Positions 51,551 through 60,540 of a stretch of 64,000 nucleotides of DNA are shown here, in pieces. The translations under genes and the position numbers were made by a program. The notes beneath the pieces were generated by a model. The model was not told the DNA's origin. It saw nothing but the letters and a program-made list of their open reading frames with translations, and did not search any database. How positions within the stretch are numbered: the first letter of the stretch is position 1; each line of letters opens with the position of its first letter. The DNA is from Pseudarthrobacter cellobiosi (lineage in GTDB: Bacteria > Actinomycetota > Actinomycetes > Actinomycetales > Micrococcaceae): contig NZ_JAMXBJ010000045.1 in the NCBI RefSeq assembly GCF_023913755.1, forward strand, positions 1 to 64,000, written 5' to 3'.

Positions 51551-53047
51551 TTAGGTGCGGGGCGAGTAGTACGTCAGGGCGCGCGGTTCCACCCGGATCC
51601 GGACGCTGCGCACGCCCGCCAGCGCCTCGCCGTCGACCGCCAGTGCCAGGGGGGAGCCCTCCGACTCAATCCGGACCTCGGTGGCCTCCCGCAGATGGGT
51701 GATCCGGGACGTCGCCACCGTGCCGGTCAACACCGACCACAGGAGCCGGAGCCGGGCAAAAGATTCGTCGGCAGTGATCATGCGGACATCCAGGACGCCA
51801 TCGTCCAGCACGGGCCGCGACAGGGGCGCGTGGTCCCGGGGGTAATAGCGCCCACGTCCGATTTACGCGATCCAGAGTTTGTGCCGGACACCGTCCACGG
51901 TCAGTGTTGTGGGTGTTCCCGCGGCGAAGGTCCGGAACATTGCCACCACGCCGGCCAGCGGTTTGCCGAGGGCCGGCTGCAGCTGCTCCCTGCGCCGGAC
52001 CAGGTTGGGGTACAGGCCGATGCTGGCCGTGTTCAGCATGACCAGGTCAGCTGTTTCCGGATTGCCCACCAGCCCGCGCTCCACGGTCACAATGCCGACG
52101 TCCGCCCGCGCGGCTTCACCCGCGGCCGCGGCTGCCACAGCGTCCTTGAGGTTGGCAGTTCCCGTGTCCCGGGCGAAGTGGTTGAGTGTTCCGCCGGGGA
52201 GCACCAGCAGGGGGAGGGAATGTTCGACGGCGGCTGCGGCGGCGGTGCCAACGGTACCGTCGCCGCCCCACACGCCCAGGGCACGGGTGTCCGCGTGGGA
52301 AGCGGCGGCCTGGATGGCCTCCTCCAGGCTCTCTCCCGGCTCGACCGCTTTTATATGCGCCTTGGAGAATACTTCCTGGAGTGCGCCTGCCGTTTGTTCC
52401 GTGAAGGAGCCGCCCAGGGTATTCACCACGATGCTGAGACCTTCACCGCCCGGCAGCTCCGGGGCTTGGGTTGCGGTGCGCGATACTCCGGGAAACGGTG
52501 GGCGGACGGGCCACCACTTACGGGTCACCAGGGCCGCCCCTGCGCCGATCGCCGAACCGAAGAACACATCCGAGGGCCAGTGCGCCCCCGTGTGGACGCG
52601 GGAGTAGGCCACCCCCAGCGCCGCCGGCGCAAGTGCCGCACCGACAACCGGCTTGACCAGGCCGGCGCCGAGCGCGAAGGCGATAGCGGAGGCCGAATGC
52701 CCCGATGGCATCGACGAGCTGGTGGGCTGCGGATGGACGAACCGGAAAACCGGCAGGTGTTCAGGGAGCGGCCGGGCCCGCGGCAACAGGGTCTTGAAGA
52801 CCACGTTGGTCACAGCAGATGCCACCGCTTGGGCGATCAGCCCGTGCAGGGCGGCCCGGCGCGGCTTGCCGGGAAAGGCGGCCATGACCGCCGCTGCCCC
52901 GATCCACAGTTTCCCGTGGGTGGCGGAGGCGGAGAGGCGCCGGAAGAACTCATCGTGGTTTCCACCCGGGAACGACGACACGCCGCGGACAAGATGCCGG
53001 TCAAAGCGGCTGATCCAGCCCGGTCCCTTGCGCCACACTCTGTACAT
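51551..53047 (-). pseudogene. PAP2 phosphatase/diacylglycerol kinase fusion split by an in-frame TAA
   Basis: The first ORF (53047 to 51863, 394 aa) has a PAP2 domain (KTLLPRARP, SSSMPSGHSA, RVHTGAHWPSD) and a DAGK/LCB5 catalytic domain with GGDGT (GVWGGDGTVG) and PGGTLNHFARD. A TAA at 51865-51863 then ends it. The same frame continues with IGRGRYYPRDHAP and LDDGVLDVRM to 51551, the normal end of this family (about 498 residues). Family members have an aromatic residue at the stop. So one substitution removes about 104 residues. A truncated but active PAP2 half is possible. Confidence 0.85.
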
Positions 53048-53076
53048 CTCCCCACCTTATAACCGGTGGGTCCTAC

Positions 53077-54288
53077 CTACTTGGAGGACAGGGTCTTGGG
53101 GGGCAGGGGCCTCGCGGCGCCGGCAAGGAGCAGTGCCACCAGGATCGGGGCGAGGATCGCGAGGAGCGCCAGGTGGATTCCCGTGAGGTCGCCCAGGTAG
53201 CCCAGCAACGGCGGGCCGGCGAGGAAGGAAACATACCCCAGGGTGGATACAACCGAAACCCTCGCGGCCGCATGCTTCGGATCGTCGGCGGCCGCTGACA
53301 TTCCCATGGGGAAGGCCAACGCGGATCCCACGCCCCACAGCGCAGCACCAACCCCGGCCAGCCAGATGTTCCCCGCGAGCACAAACAGGCACAGACCCGC
53401 CGTGGCCGCGGCCATGCTGGCCCGGAGCACTACGACGCGGCCGTAGATGTCGATCACGCGGCCGCCGAAGAGCCGCATGGCCGTCATTGCCAGGACAAAC
53501 AAGGCGAACATCAGGGCACCGGTGGATTCCGAACTGCCCAGGCCGTCAACAGTGGCCTTGGCGATCCAGTCGTTTCCGGCGCCTTCGGTGAGGGTTGCAC
53601 CCAGGACCACAACGCCGATCAGCAGGGTGCGGCCGTCACGCCAGGCCGATGGCCCCTTCACAGCCGTCGGTTCACCCTCGACTGGAGCGGCCTGGGCCGC
53701 GTGGGGGAGGAAATAGCGGGGCGCCACGAGGGCTACCACCACTACTACACCGGCGATGACCAGCAGGTGCAACGGCAGGCCAATACCGAGTGTTGAGAGG
53801 CCCGCACCGATCAGTGCCCCCACAAAGGCCCCGCCGCTGAAGGCCGCATGGAACTGCGGCATGATGGTGCGCCGAAGCTTGTGCTCGACGTCGGCTCCTT
53901 CAATATTTTGGGAAACGTCCCACAGCCCGACGCCAATGCCGAAGAAGAACAGCGAAACTGCAGTGCCCGGGATCGATTCCGCCGACAGGGAAAGGGCAAT
54001 GCCCACCCCGGCCAGGGCTGACAGCAGACCGCCTGCGCGCACGGCATTGGCGGTGCCGATCTTCCCCACCACAAGTCCCGCCGTCGGAAGGGCGAGCAGG
54101 GAGCCGACGGCTATGCACAGCAGTAGCGTGCCCATCTGGCCGGAGGTCAGGTGCAGCGTCTCGGTGACGGCGGGGATCCTTGCGGCCCAGCTGGCAAAGA
54201 CAAAGCCGTTGATCCCGAAGACCACAAAAGTGGCTGCGGCGGCTGCCCTGAGGGACGGTCCGGCCGTCGTGCTGGTGTTGATGCTCAT
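53077..54288 (-). CDS. MFS transporter (YbjJ/FucP-like)
   Basis: The 403-residue product has twelve membrane helices and the MFS loops (FVFASWAARIPAVTE, IYGRVVVLRASM). It resembles the YbjJ group, predicted sugar or metabolite carriers. The ATG at 54288 overlaps the DeoR gene stop by 4 bp (ATGA), so it is coupled to it and probably carries the ligand that the regulator senses. Confidence 0.88.
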   Translation of the reverse strand: MSINTSTTAGPSLRAAAAATFVVFGINGFVFASWAARIPAVTETLHLTSGQMGTLLLCIAVGSLLALPTAGLVVGKIGTANAVRAGGLLSALAGVGIALSLSAESIPGTAVSLFFFGIGVGLWDVSQNIEGADVEHKLRRTIMPQFHAAFSGGAFVGALIGAGLSTLGIGLPLHLLVIAGVVVVVALVAPRYFLPHAAQAAPVEGEPTAVKGPSAWRDGRTLLIGVVVLGATLTEGAGNDWIAKATVDGLGSSESTGALMFALFVLAMTAMRLFGGRVIDIYGRVVVLRASMAAATAGLCLFVLAGNIWLAGVGAALWGVGSALAFPMGMSAAADDPKHAAARVSVVSTLGYVSFLAGPPLLGYLGDLTGIHLALLAILAPILVALLLAGAARPLPPKTLSSK

Positions 54289-55064
54289 GCTTTGACTACT
54301 TCCACCGAGAGCTTGTTGAGGTGTGCGAGTTCGTCCGAACTCAGGTCTTTGTCCGTAACTATCACGTTCACTGCGTCCAAGGGGGCAACCAGGGCCATCG
54401 CGGTGGCATTCCATTTGGCAGCGGCGCAGGCAACAATCACCCGCGCCGCCGACTCGAGTCCGGCCCGCTTCACTGCGGCGTCTTCCAAATCATGGGCCAG
54501 GAGACCGTCCTTGAGGTTCAGGGCGCAGGGGGTGACCACCGCCGTGTCGAAGCGCAGGGACCGGATGTTGGCTTCCGCGAGCGGGCCGCGGAAGGATAGC
54601 TCGCCGGGAATCAGGCTTCCGCCCGGGAGCAGCAGGGCAGGACGTTGGCCGGCATGCGGGTCGTCGTCGGTGACCGTCGTCAGGGCGCGCATGGACATGG
54701 GCATCAGCGTCAGTTCGCGCCCGCGGAGGACGCGGGCAATTTCGGTGGCTGTGGTGCCGCTGTCCAGCCACACGTGTTCGCGTTCTCCCAGCAGGCCTGC
54801 CACGGCGGCGGCGATCCTGGCCTTCACGGCCTGGTCTTCAAGTTCGCGCTGGCCGTAGCCGGGGTTTTCGCCGCCGGCAATCAGGCTCCTGGCACCGCCA
54901 TGGACCCTGCGCAGCACACCATGCGATGCAAGCAGCTCAAGGTCCCGCCGGATGGTGGCTCCCGATGCGTCGCACGCCTGGGTCAGCTCTTCCACGGAGA
55001 CCTCGGCTTTGCGGCGAAGCAGCTCCCCGATCAGGCGGTGCCGCTCTTCAGTCTTCATGCTCAT
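54285..55064 (-). CDS. DeoR-family transcriptional repressor
   Basis: The 259-residue product has a DeoR N-terminal winged helix-turn-helix (ERHRLIGELLRRKAEVSVEEL, DASGATIRRDLELLASHG) and the sugar-phosphate-sensing domain (LDSGTTATEIARVL, HDLEDAAVKRAG). Such proteins bind phosphosugars. I start at 55064, with TCATATGA inside the start region; ATG 55058 or 55085 are alternatives. A palindrome upstream is the likely operator. Confidence 0.9.
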   Translation of the reverse strand: MSMKTEERHRLIGELLRRKAEVSVEELTQACDASGATIRRDLELLASHGVLRRVHGGARSLIAGGENPGYGQRELEDQAVKARIAAAVAGLLGEREHVWLDSGTTATEIARVLRGRELTLMPMSMRALTTVTDDDPHAGQRPALLLPGGSLIPGELSFRGPLAEANIRSLRFDTAVVTPCALNLKDGLLAHDLEDAAVKRAGLESAARVIVACAAAKWNATAMALVAPLDAVNVIVTDKDLSSDELAHLNKLSVEVVKA

Positions 55065-55091
55065 ATGATAGCAATTTTTGATCATATGATC
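55061..55091. promoter_or_regulatory. Paired TCATATGA palindromes at the DeoR start
   Basis: GATCATATGATC (55080-55091) is a perfect 12-bp palindrome. Its core TCATATGA recurs at 55061-55068. The core copies are 21 bp apart (two helical turns), and overlap the start of the DeoR gene. Autorepression of the deoR-MFS operon is the likely role. Confidence 0.7.
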
Positions 55092-55122
55092 GCCACCCGG
55101 AACGCTCTCTTACTTTCTGCAT

Positions 55123-55163
55123 AAAAAAGCAGACGCCCTCTCACTCGGTGAGAGAGCGTCTGC
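55123..55163 (-). terminator. Intrinsic terminator of the ABC-F gene
   Basis: On the minus strand GCAGACGCTCTCTCAC (55163-55148) pairs with 55144-55129 over CGA, with one mismatch, and is followed by TTTTTT (55128-55123). The stem's GTGAGAGAGCGTC is repeated at 55181-55193 over the 3' end of the gene. Confidence 0.88.
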
Positions 55164-55190
55164 CGAAAACCTGCAAGAAGTGAGAGAGCG

Positions 55191-56873
55191 TCAGCGGGCG
55201 CGCTCAACCCGCTTTTCGTCCCACACGGGCTCGAGGGATTCGTAGACGCGGCCGTCGGAGCCGAACACCAGGAACCGGTCGAACGTGCGGGCGAACCAGC
55301 GGTCGTGCGTGACTGCCAGGACGGTGCCCTCGAAGTGGTCAATGGCCTTTTCCAGGGCCTCGGCCGAATGCAGGTCCAGGTTGTCCGTGGGCTCATCCAG
55401 CAGCAGGAGCGTGGCGCCGGAGAGCTGCAGCAGCAGGATCTGGAACCGCGCCTGCTGGCCGCCGGAGAGGGACTCGTACTTCTGCTCGGACTGCCCGGCC
55501 AGGCCGTAGCCGTCCAGTGCGCCGGCAGCAGCCTCACGCCCCAGACCGGACCGGTGCTCGTCGCCCCGGTGCAGGATTTCCAACAGGGTTTTGCCCAGGA
55601 GGTCGGGCCGGACGTGGGTCTGGGCGAAGAAGCCGGGCCGGATACGGGCGCCGAGTTTCACGGTCCCCTCGTGCGGCACTTCAGCAATATCGACGTCGGA
55701 CACGGGGAGGTGCTCCCGTTCCGGGTCCGTCCCGCCCGTGGCGAGCAGGCGCAGGAAGTGGCTCTTGCCGGAGCCGTTGGAGCCGAGCACACCCACGCGG
55801 TCCCCGAACCACACCTCGGTGGAAAACGGCTTCATCAGCCGGGTCAGTTCCAGTTTCTCAGCCACGACCGCCCGCTTGGCGGTCCGGCCGCCCTTCAGGC
55901 GCATGCGCACGTTTTGTTCGATCGGCAACGCTTCGGGCGGGCCGGCCTCGAGGAACTTGGCCAGGCGCGTCTGGGCGGCCTGGTAGCGGTTGGCCATGTC
56001 GGAGCGGAATGCCGCCTTGTTTTTGTACATGTTGACGAGTTCCTTGAGCTTCACGTGCTCCTCGTCCCAGCGCTTGCGGAGCTCCTCGAAGCGGGCGTTC
56101 CGGTCCGCGCGGGCGTCGACATAGGAGCCAAAGCCGCCGCCGTGCACCCAGGCGCCTGCGCCGTTGATGCCCGGTTCGAGGGTCACGATGCGTCCGGCGG
56201 CATTGTTGAGCAGCTCGCGGTCGTGGCTGATGAAGAAGACAGTCTTTTTGGACTCGTTGAGCTTGTCCTCAAGCCAGCGCTTGCCGGGCACATCGAGGTA
56301 GTTGTCCGGTTCGTCCAGGAGCAGGAGTTGGTCAGGTCCCGCGAACAGGGCCTCCAGCACCAGCCGCTTCTGCTCGCCGCCGGAAAGGCTCGACGCCGGG
56401 CGGTGCTGTGCGCGGTCAAAGGGCAGTCCCAGGGCGGCCATGCAGACCTCGTCCCAGACAGTCTCCACGTCATAACCGCCGGCATCTCCCCAGTCCACGA
56501 TGGCCTGCGCGTACCGCATCTGGCTGGGCTCGTCGTCGTGCTCCACCATCGCGAGCTCGGCCTCGTCCACCTCCCTGGCCGCGGCGGCCAGGGCCGGCGG
56601 AGCGGCGGAGACCAGCAGATCGCGGACGGTGGAATCGTCCCGGACCTGGCCCACGAACTGGCGCATGATGCCCATGTTTCCGGAGCGCCCGATCACACCT
56701 TCGTCCGGTACAAGGTCGCCGGAAATGATCCGGAAAAGGGTGGTCTTGCCCGTGCCGTTGGGGCCGATCAGGGCGGTTTTGGTACCGTCCGGGACCTTGA
56801 AAGTCACGCCGTTGAGCAGCTGGGTGCCGTCGGAGAGGAAGTAGTCAATGCCGGAAATGTCTATGTGGGCCAC
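55191..56873 (-). CDS. ABC-F family ATP-binding protein
   Basis: The 560-residue product has two ABC domains and no membrane part: Walker A GPNGTGKTT with signature LSGGEQKRL, and GSNGSGKSH with signature LSGGQQARF. A linker of about 90 charged residues (RFEELRKRWDEEHVK) separates them. ABC-F proteins act on the ribosome, as translation factors or for antibiotic protection. The second Walker A has His where Thr or Ser is usual (GKSH). Start is a GTG at 56873. No antibiotic gene is adjacent. Confidence 0.9.
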   Translation of the reverse strand: MAHIDISGIDYFLSDGTQLLNGVTFKVPDGTKTALIGPNGTGKTTLFRIISGDLVPDEGVIGRSGNMGIMRQFVGQVRDDSTVRDLLVSAAPPALAAAAREVDEAELAMVEHDDEPSQMRYAQAIVDWGDAGGYDVETVWDEVCMAALGLPFDRAQHRPASSLSGGEQKRLVLEALFAGPDQLLLLDEPDNYLDVPGKRWLEDKLNESKKTVFFISHDRELLNNAAGRIVTLEPGINGAGAWVHGGGFGSYVDARADRNARFEELRKRWDEEHVKLKELVNMYKNKAAFRSDMANRYQAAQTRLAKFLEAGPPEALPIEQNVRMRLKGGRTAKRAVVAEKLELTRLMKPFSTEVWFGDRVGVLGSNGSGKSHFLRLLATGGTDPEREHLPVSDVDIAEVPHEGTVKLGARIRPGFFAQTHVRPDLLGKTLLEILHRGDEHRSGLGREAAAGALDGYGLAGQSEQKYESLSGGQQARFQILLLQLSGATLLLLDEPTDNLDLHSAEALEKAIDHFEGTVLAVTHDRWFARTFDRFLVFGSDGRVYESLEPVWDEKRVERAR

Positions 56874-56900
56874 GCCAACAATCTTCCCACGCCCGCCCTA

Positions 56901-56970
56901 CCCGGGTTTTTGTCCGGATAATATGCCTTTGAGGCAGTTCTGCGCGCATTATCTGGACAAGAAACTCGGG
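56901..56970. repeat. Long imperfect palindrome
   Basis: CCCGGGTTTTTGTCCGGATAAT (56901-56922 in two parts) is nearly the inverse of 56948-56970, and an inner hairpin TGCCT-ttg-AGGCA lies at 56924-56936. It fills the gap between the ABC-F and PBP genes, with little room to be a gene. It may be a bidirectional attenuator or a mobile palindrome. Confidence 0.6.
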
Positions 56971-56974
56971 GGCG

Positions 56975-58963
56975 CTAGCCGGCTGCGGTCAGGAACTGCT
57001 TGAGCAGCGGCCCGGACGTGGTGGCTCCGAGGCCGCCGTCCTCAACAAACACGGCCACTGCCAGGTCCCCGTGGACGGCCACAATCCAGGCGTGCGTCTT
57101 GGGCGGGTTCTCCTTGCCGAACTCCGCCGTGCCGGTCTTGGCGCCTACCGGCGCGCCGGGAACGGTCGTCAGGAAGCCCGCGTGGCCGGACGTGACTACC
57201 GCGCGCATCATGTCGGACAGCGCCGCGGCCTCGGCGGCAGTGATGGGCTGGCCGGACGCCTTGGCCGGCGCTTCCGGCGTAACGGTCGACGACGGCGACG
57301 CGCCCTCCGCGGTCGTCCCGCCGGACGTGTCTGCCGCGGCAGCCCCCGCGTCGGGGTTCAGGACCAGCTGCGGTGAGACGGGGGATCCGTTGCCCACGGA
57401 ACCGGCCATGATGGCCGCTGCCAGCGGGGACAGGAGCACCTTGCCCTGGCCGATCATCGAGGCGGCATGTTCGGTGCCCGCAGCCTCGCCCGGAACGGAC
57501 CCGAGGAATGCCGCGGCGCCCAGCGCGGGGGCCTCCACCGCCACGCCCATGGCGACGGCGGCAGCCTCGAGCTGGGCCTGAGTGACTGTGTCGCGCGCAG
57601 CGATGAACGCCGTGTTGCACGAGTGGGCAAAGGCATCGCGGAGTGCCACAGACCCCAGCGACGTTTCCGGGTAACCTTCCGCGTTCTTGAACGTCCGGCC
57701 GTCCACGGTAAGGGTGGGTGTGCATTCCACCTTCGAATCGGGCGTCAGGCCGTTGCGGAGCATGGCAAGCGAATCGACGATCTTGAAGGTTGACCCGGGC
57801 GCGTACTGGCCGAGCATGGCGGTGTTGTAGCCGTTGCTTCCCGGGCCTGAGGCCGCGGCGAGAACGGCCCCCGTAGAGGGGCGGAGCGCCACGATGGCCG
57901 ACGCCGGGCCTACACCGGCAAGGGTGCTCTCGGCGAGTGACTGGAGGTTCGGATCAAGGGTGGTTTTCAGTGGCGTGCCCGGGGTGGGGGCCATCTCGAA
58001 GACCACCCTGCGGGGATCCGTTCCCGCAGCCTGGATCTGTTCGCGGGTCAGGTCGGCCCGCTGCGCACGGATCACCACGGCGTCGGTGCCGCGGAGTTGC
58101 GCGTCGTACTGCTGCTGGAGCCCGCCGATGCCGGTCACGTCTCCGGCGGTCAGGACGCCGTCGGACGCCTCGATCTGCTCGGCCGTGGCCTCGCCGACGG
58201 TGCCGAGGACTGCCCTTGCGAACGTGCGGCTGGGTGCCAGCGGCTGGGCTTCCGGGATGGCGCGGGCACCGGGAATGGCCGTGATCTGCGCGTCCGTGAC
58301 GGTGCGGCCCTCATCACGGAGAGTGATTGCCCGGACGAACGCCTCGGCACCGGAGGCCGCAACCTGTTGGGCGTAGGCGGCGGGATCCACACCCACCAGT
58401 TCGGCCAGTTTGGTGGCTGACGCGGCGGCGTCCGCGGATCCCAGAAGCAGTCTGTCGATCCCCACGTTCACCACGGGACGGTACGTGACCAGCTTCGCGT
58501 CATCCGCGCCCAGGATGTCGGCGCGCTGCGGCGACTGGGTGCCCTTGCTCAGGATTTCGTTGTCGGCGAGTCCGGGGACCAGGGCTGCCGGGTTCCAGAC
58601 CGCCAGCCAGTTATCCCCTGACTTCGTGAACTCTGCGGAGACCGTGTATTTCCACTCGCCGGTGCCGATTTTCCAGGTGTAGTTCAGCGGAACGGTTGCA
58701 GTGCCGCCGTCCAGGGTGAGCTCGCCGGCCGCCACAGTGGGCTTGCCCGGCTCCAGGGCCTTGAAAACGTCCTGGACCTGTTGCTTGGCCACCCCGGAGT
58801 CTTTGCCATCAAAGGCGACCGAGCCGACGTCGAGCGTGGAAAGCGCGGACGCAAACTGTTTAGCCGCGCTTTCGGCACCCCCTCTGCCGTCGTCGCAGGC
58901 AACCAAGGAGGCGCCGAGGATGAGTCCAGCTATGGCAAGCGATAGTTTCTTTGAGTTCCCCAC
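56975..58963 (-). CDS. Lipoprotein penicillin-binding protein (class B, MecA-N type)
   Basis: The 662-residue product has a lipoprotein signal (IAGLILGASLVAC), an NTF2-like MecA N-terminal domain, a dimerisation domain and a transpeptidase domain with SxxK (GSTFK), SxN (HSCN) and KTG (GAKTGTAEFG). It crosslinks peptidoglycan outside the membrane. The start is a GTG at 58963 with no clear ribosome-binding site. In mycobacteria a PBP gene lies near rpsF on the same strand. Confidence 0.9.
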   Translation of the reverse strand: MGNSKKLSLAIAGLILGASLVACDDGRGGAESAAKQFASALSTLDVGSVAFDGKDSGVAKQQVQDVFKALEPGKPTVAAGELTLDGGTATVPLNYTWKIGTGEWKYTVSAEFTKSGDNWLAVWNPAALVPGLADNEILSKGTQSPQRADILGADDAKLVTYRPVVNVGIDRLLLGSADAAASATKLAELVGVDPAAYAQQVAASGAEAFVRAITLRDEGRTVTDAQITAIPGARAIPEAQPLAPSRTFARAVLGTVGEATAEQIEASDGVLTAGDVTGIGGLQQQYDAQLRGTDAVVIRAQRADLTREQIQAAGTDPRRVVFEMAPTPGTPLKTTLDPNLQSLAESTLAGVGPASAIVALRPSTGAVLAAASGPGSNGYNTAMLGQYAPGSTFKIVDSLAMLRNGLTPDSKVECTPTLTVDGRTFKNAEGYPETSLGSVALRDAFAHSCNTAFIAARDTVTQAQLEAAAVAMGVAVEAPALGAAAFLGSVPGEAAGTEHAASMIGQGKVLLSPLAAAIMAGSVGNGSPVSPQLVLNPDAGAAAADTSGGTTAEGASPSSTVTPEAPAKASGQPITAAEAAALSDMMRAVVTSGHAGFLTTVPGAPVGAKTGTAEFGKENPPKTHAWIVAVHGDLAVAVFVEDGGLGATTSGPLLKQFLTAAG

Positions 58964-59010
58964 GGCGCTATTATGCCCCGATTTGGAACGCGCTTGCTGT
59001 CACCCATTCC

Positions 59011-59095
59011 GCGCGAACGGACAGTTGACGCCCCAATGATTTGCGCGAAAGGACATTTGAGGACCGCTGTCAGGGGATTGAGTGTCCGTTCGTGC
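59011..59095. repeat. Three copies of a GCGCGAAMGGACANTTGA element
   Basis: GCGCGAACGGACAGTTGA (59011-59028) and GCGCGAAAGGACATTTGA (59043-59060) are direct repeats 32 bp apart. An inverted relative (TGAGTGTCCGTTCG) lies at 59080-59094. They fill the gap between the PBP start and the FAD oxidoreductase stop. A regulator site for the PBP promoter or a dispersed small repeat are both possible. Confidence 0.6.
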
Positions 59096-59100
59096 CGGGT

Positions 59101-60540
59101 TCAGAGGCCGAGAGAAGGGACCCCAAGACCAAATATGTCCTTCAGGGCATGTTTCGCGGCGAAGAACCCTGGCATGCCCGTTACGCCGGGGCCGGGCGGC
59201 GTGGAGGAGGAACAGAGATACACACCGGCCATGGGCGTCCGCCATGGAACGCGGGAGACCACAGGGCGCTGGATAAGTCCGCGCACGTCCATGATGCCGG
59301 CACTGAAGTCCCCGCCCACGTAGTTCCGGTTGTAGCTGGCCAGTTCCGCCGCAGTGGTCACTTGGGTCTGCATCACCACATCCCGGAAACCGGGCGCGAA
59401 GCGCTCCAGCTGCGCGGTGACGGCCTCGCCCATGTCGCGGGTTGATCCGGCCGGCACATGGCAGTATGCCCACAGGATCTGCCGTCCGGCCGGCGCCCGG
59501 TCCGTGTCGAACCGTGATGGCTGGGCCACCAGGACGTAAGGGCGTTCCGGGTGTTTCCCGGCGGATACTTTGTTCTCGGCACGGGCCAGTTCAGCACGCG
59601 TGCCGCCGACGTGCACCGTTCCGGCGTCCCCCAGTTCCTTTGCTGCCCACGGAACGGGTCCGGACAGGATGAAGTCCACTTTGCAGGAACCATTCCCATA
59701 GCGGAACGCCTCCAGGGCTTGCCGGTACCTGGCCGGGAGGCTGTCGCCTGCAATGTTCAGCAGGCCCCGTGGGGCCACGTCCAGCAGAGTGGCCCGTGCG
59801 CCGCGGAGTTGTTGGAGGCTCTCGATCGTCGCCCCCGTATGGATCACCCCGCCGTGGGCACGGATGTCGGCCTCCAGCGCCGCCGCAATGGAGGCCGATC
59901 CGCCCAGCGGAATCGGCCAGCCTTGGGCGTGGGCCAGTGCGGTGAGCATGAGCCCGGCGCCTGCAGAGGCCAGCGAGGGCAGCTGCGAAACCGCATGGGC
60001 GGCCACGCCGCTGAGCAGTGCGGGCGCAAGGTCCTCGTGGAATCGCGCGTTCCACAGCCGCGATCCCTGCTCCAGTGTCCGCAGCCCGAAAAGCGCCGCT
60101 GCCAGGGGATTCCGGGGGATCCTCAGCAGCTGGTGCTGCGTCAGATCCATCACGCCGTCAATGCGGTCAACTAACGGGCGAAGAAGCCTGCGGTAGGCGT
60201 CGCCGTCAGGGCCCAGGCCTTGGACCGTCCGTTCGAGGCTGTGGTAGCCGAGGGCCGCCCGTCCGCCGTCGAGCGGTGATCCGAACGAAAGTTCCGGGAC
60301 CACCAGGTCTATCCGGCGTGCCAACTCGAAGTCGCGGAAGAAGGGTGATGCCAGCGCCATGGGGTGCACGGCCGAGCAGATGTCATGGAGGTGCCCCGGC
60401 TGCATCAGTTCGGCGGTGCGGGTGCCGCCTCCGATGGTGTCCGCCGCCTCGTGGACTTCAACGGAGAGGCCGGCGCGCGCCATCACGGCGGCTGCAGCCA
60501 GCCCGTTGGGTCCGGACCCGACGACGGCGACGTCAGGCAT
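59101..60540 (-). CDS. FAD-dependent oxidoreductase (phytoene dehydrogenase-like)
   Basis: The 479-residue product has the N-terminal FAD-binding motif VAVVGSGPNGLAAAAVMA, then EVHEAADTIGGGTRT. The C-terminal CRTI/MAO-like motif PGPGVTGMPGFFAA is also present. This is the CrtI-type superfamily that dehydrogenates or isomerises hydrophobic substrates. No carotenoid genes are adjacent. The ATG at 60540 overlaps the GT87 stop by 8 bp (ATGCCTGA). Confidence 0.88.
   Translation of the reverse strand: MPDVAVVGSGPNGLAAAAVMARAGLSVEVHEAADTIGGGTRTAELMQPGHLHDICSAVHPMALASPFFRDFELARRIDLVVPELSFGSPLDGGRAALGYHSLERTVQGLGPDGDAYRRLLRPLVDRIDGVMDLTQHQLLRIPRNPLAAALFGLRTLEQGSRLWNARFHEDLAPALLSGVAAHAVSQLPSLASAGAGLMLTALAHAQGWPIPLGGSASIAAALEADIRAHGGVIHTGATIESLQQLRGARATLLDVAPRGLLNIAGDSLPARYRQALEAFRYGNGSCKVDFILSGPVPWAAKELGDAGTVHVGGTRAELARAENKVSAGKHPERPYVLVAQPSRFDTDRAPAGRQILWAYCHVPAGSTRDMGEAVTAQLERFAPGFRDVVMQTQVTTAAELASYNRNYVGGDFSAGIMDVRGLIQRPVVSRVPWRTPMAGVYLCSSSTPPGPGVTGMPGFFAAKHALKDIFGLGVPSLGL

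Noticed and set aside
51863..51865. Selenocysteine or pyrrolysine at the PAP2/DAGK stop
   Set aside because: The codon is TAA, which encodes neither; a nonsense mutation is simpler.
51521..53062. Plus-strand ORF of 513 codons
   Set aside because: It is the mirror of the PAP2/diacylglycerol kinase gene and its composition is Arg/Gly-rich junk.
55305..56921. Long plus-strand ORF of 538 codons
   Set aside because: It is antisense to the ABC-F gene and has no family features; it exists because of GC-rich codon structure.
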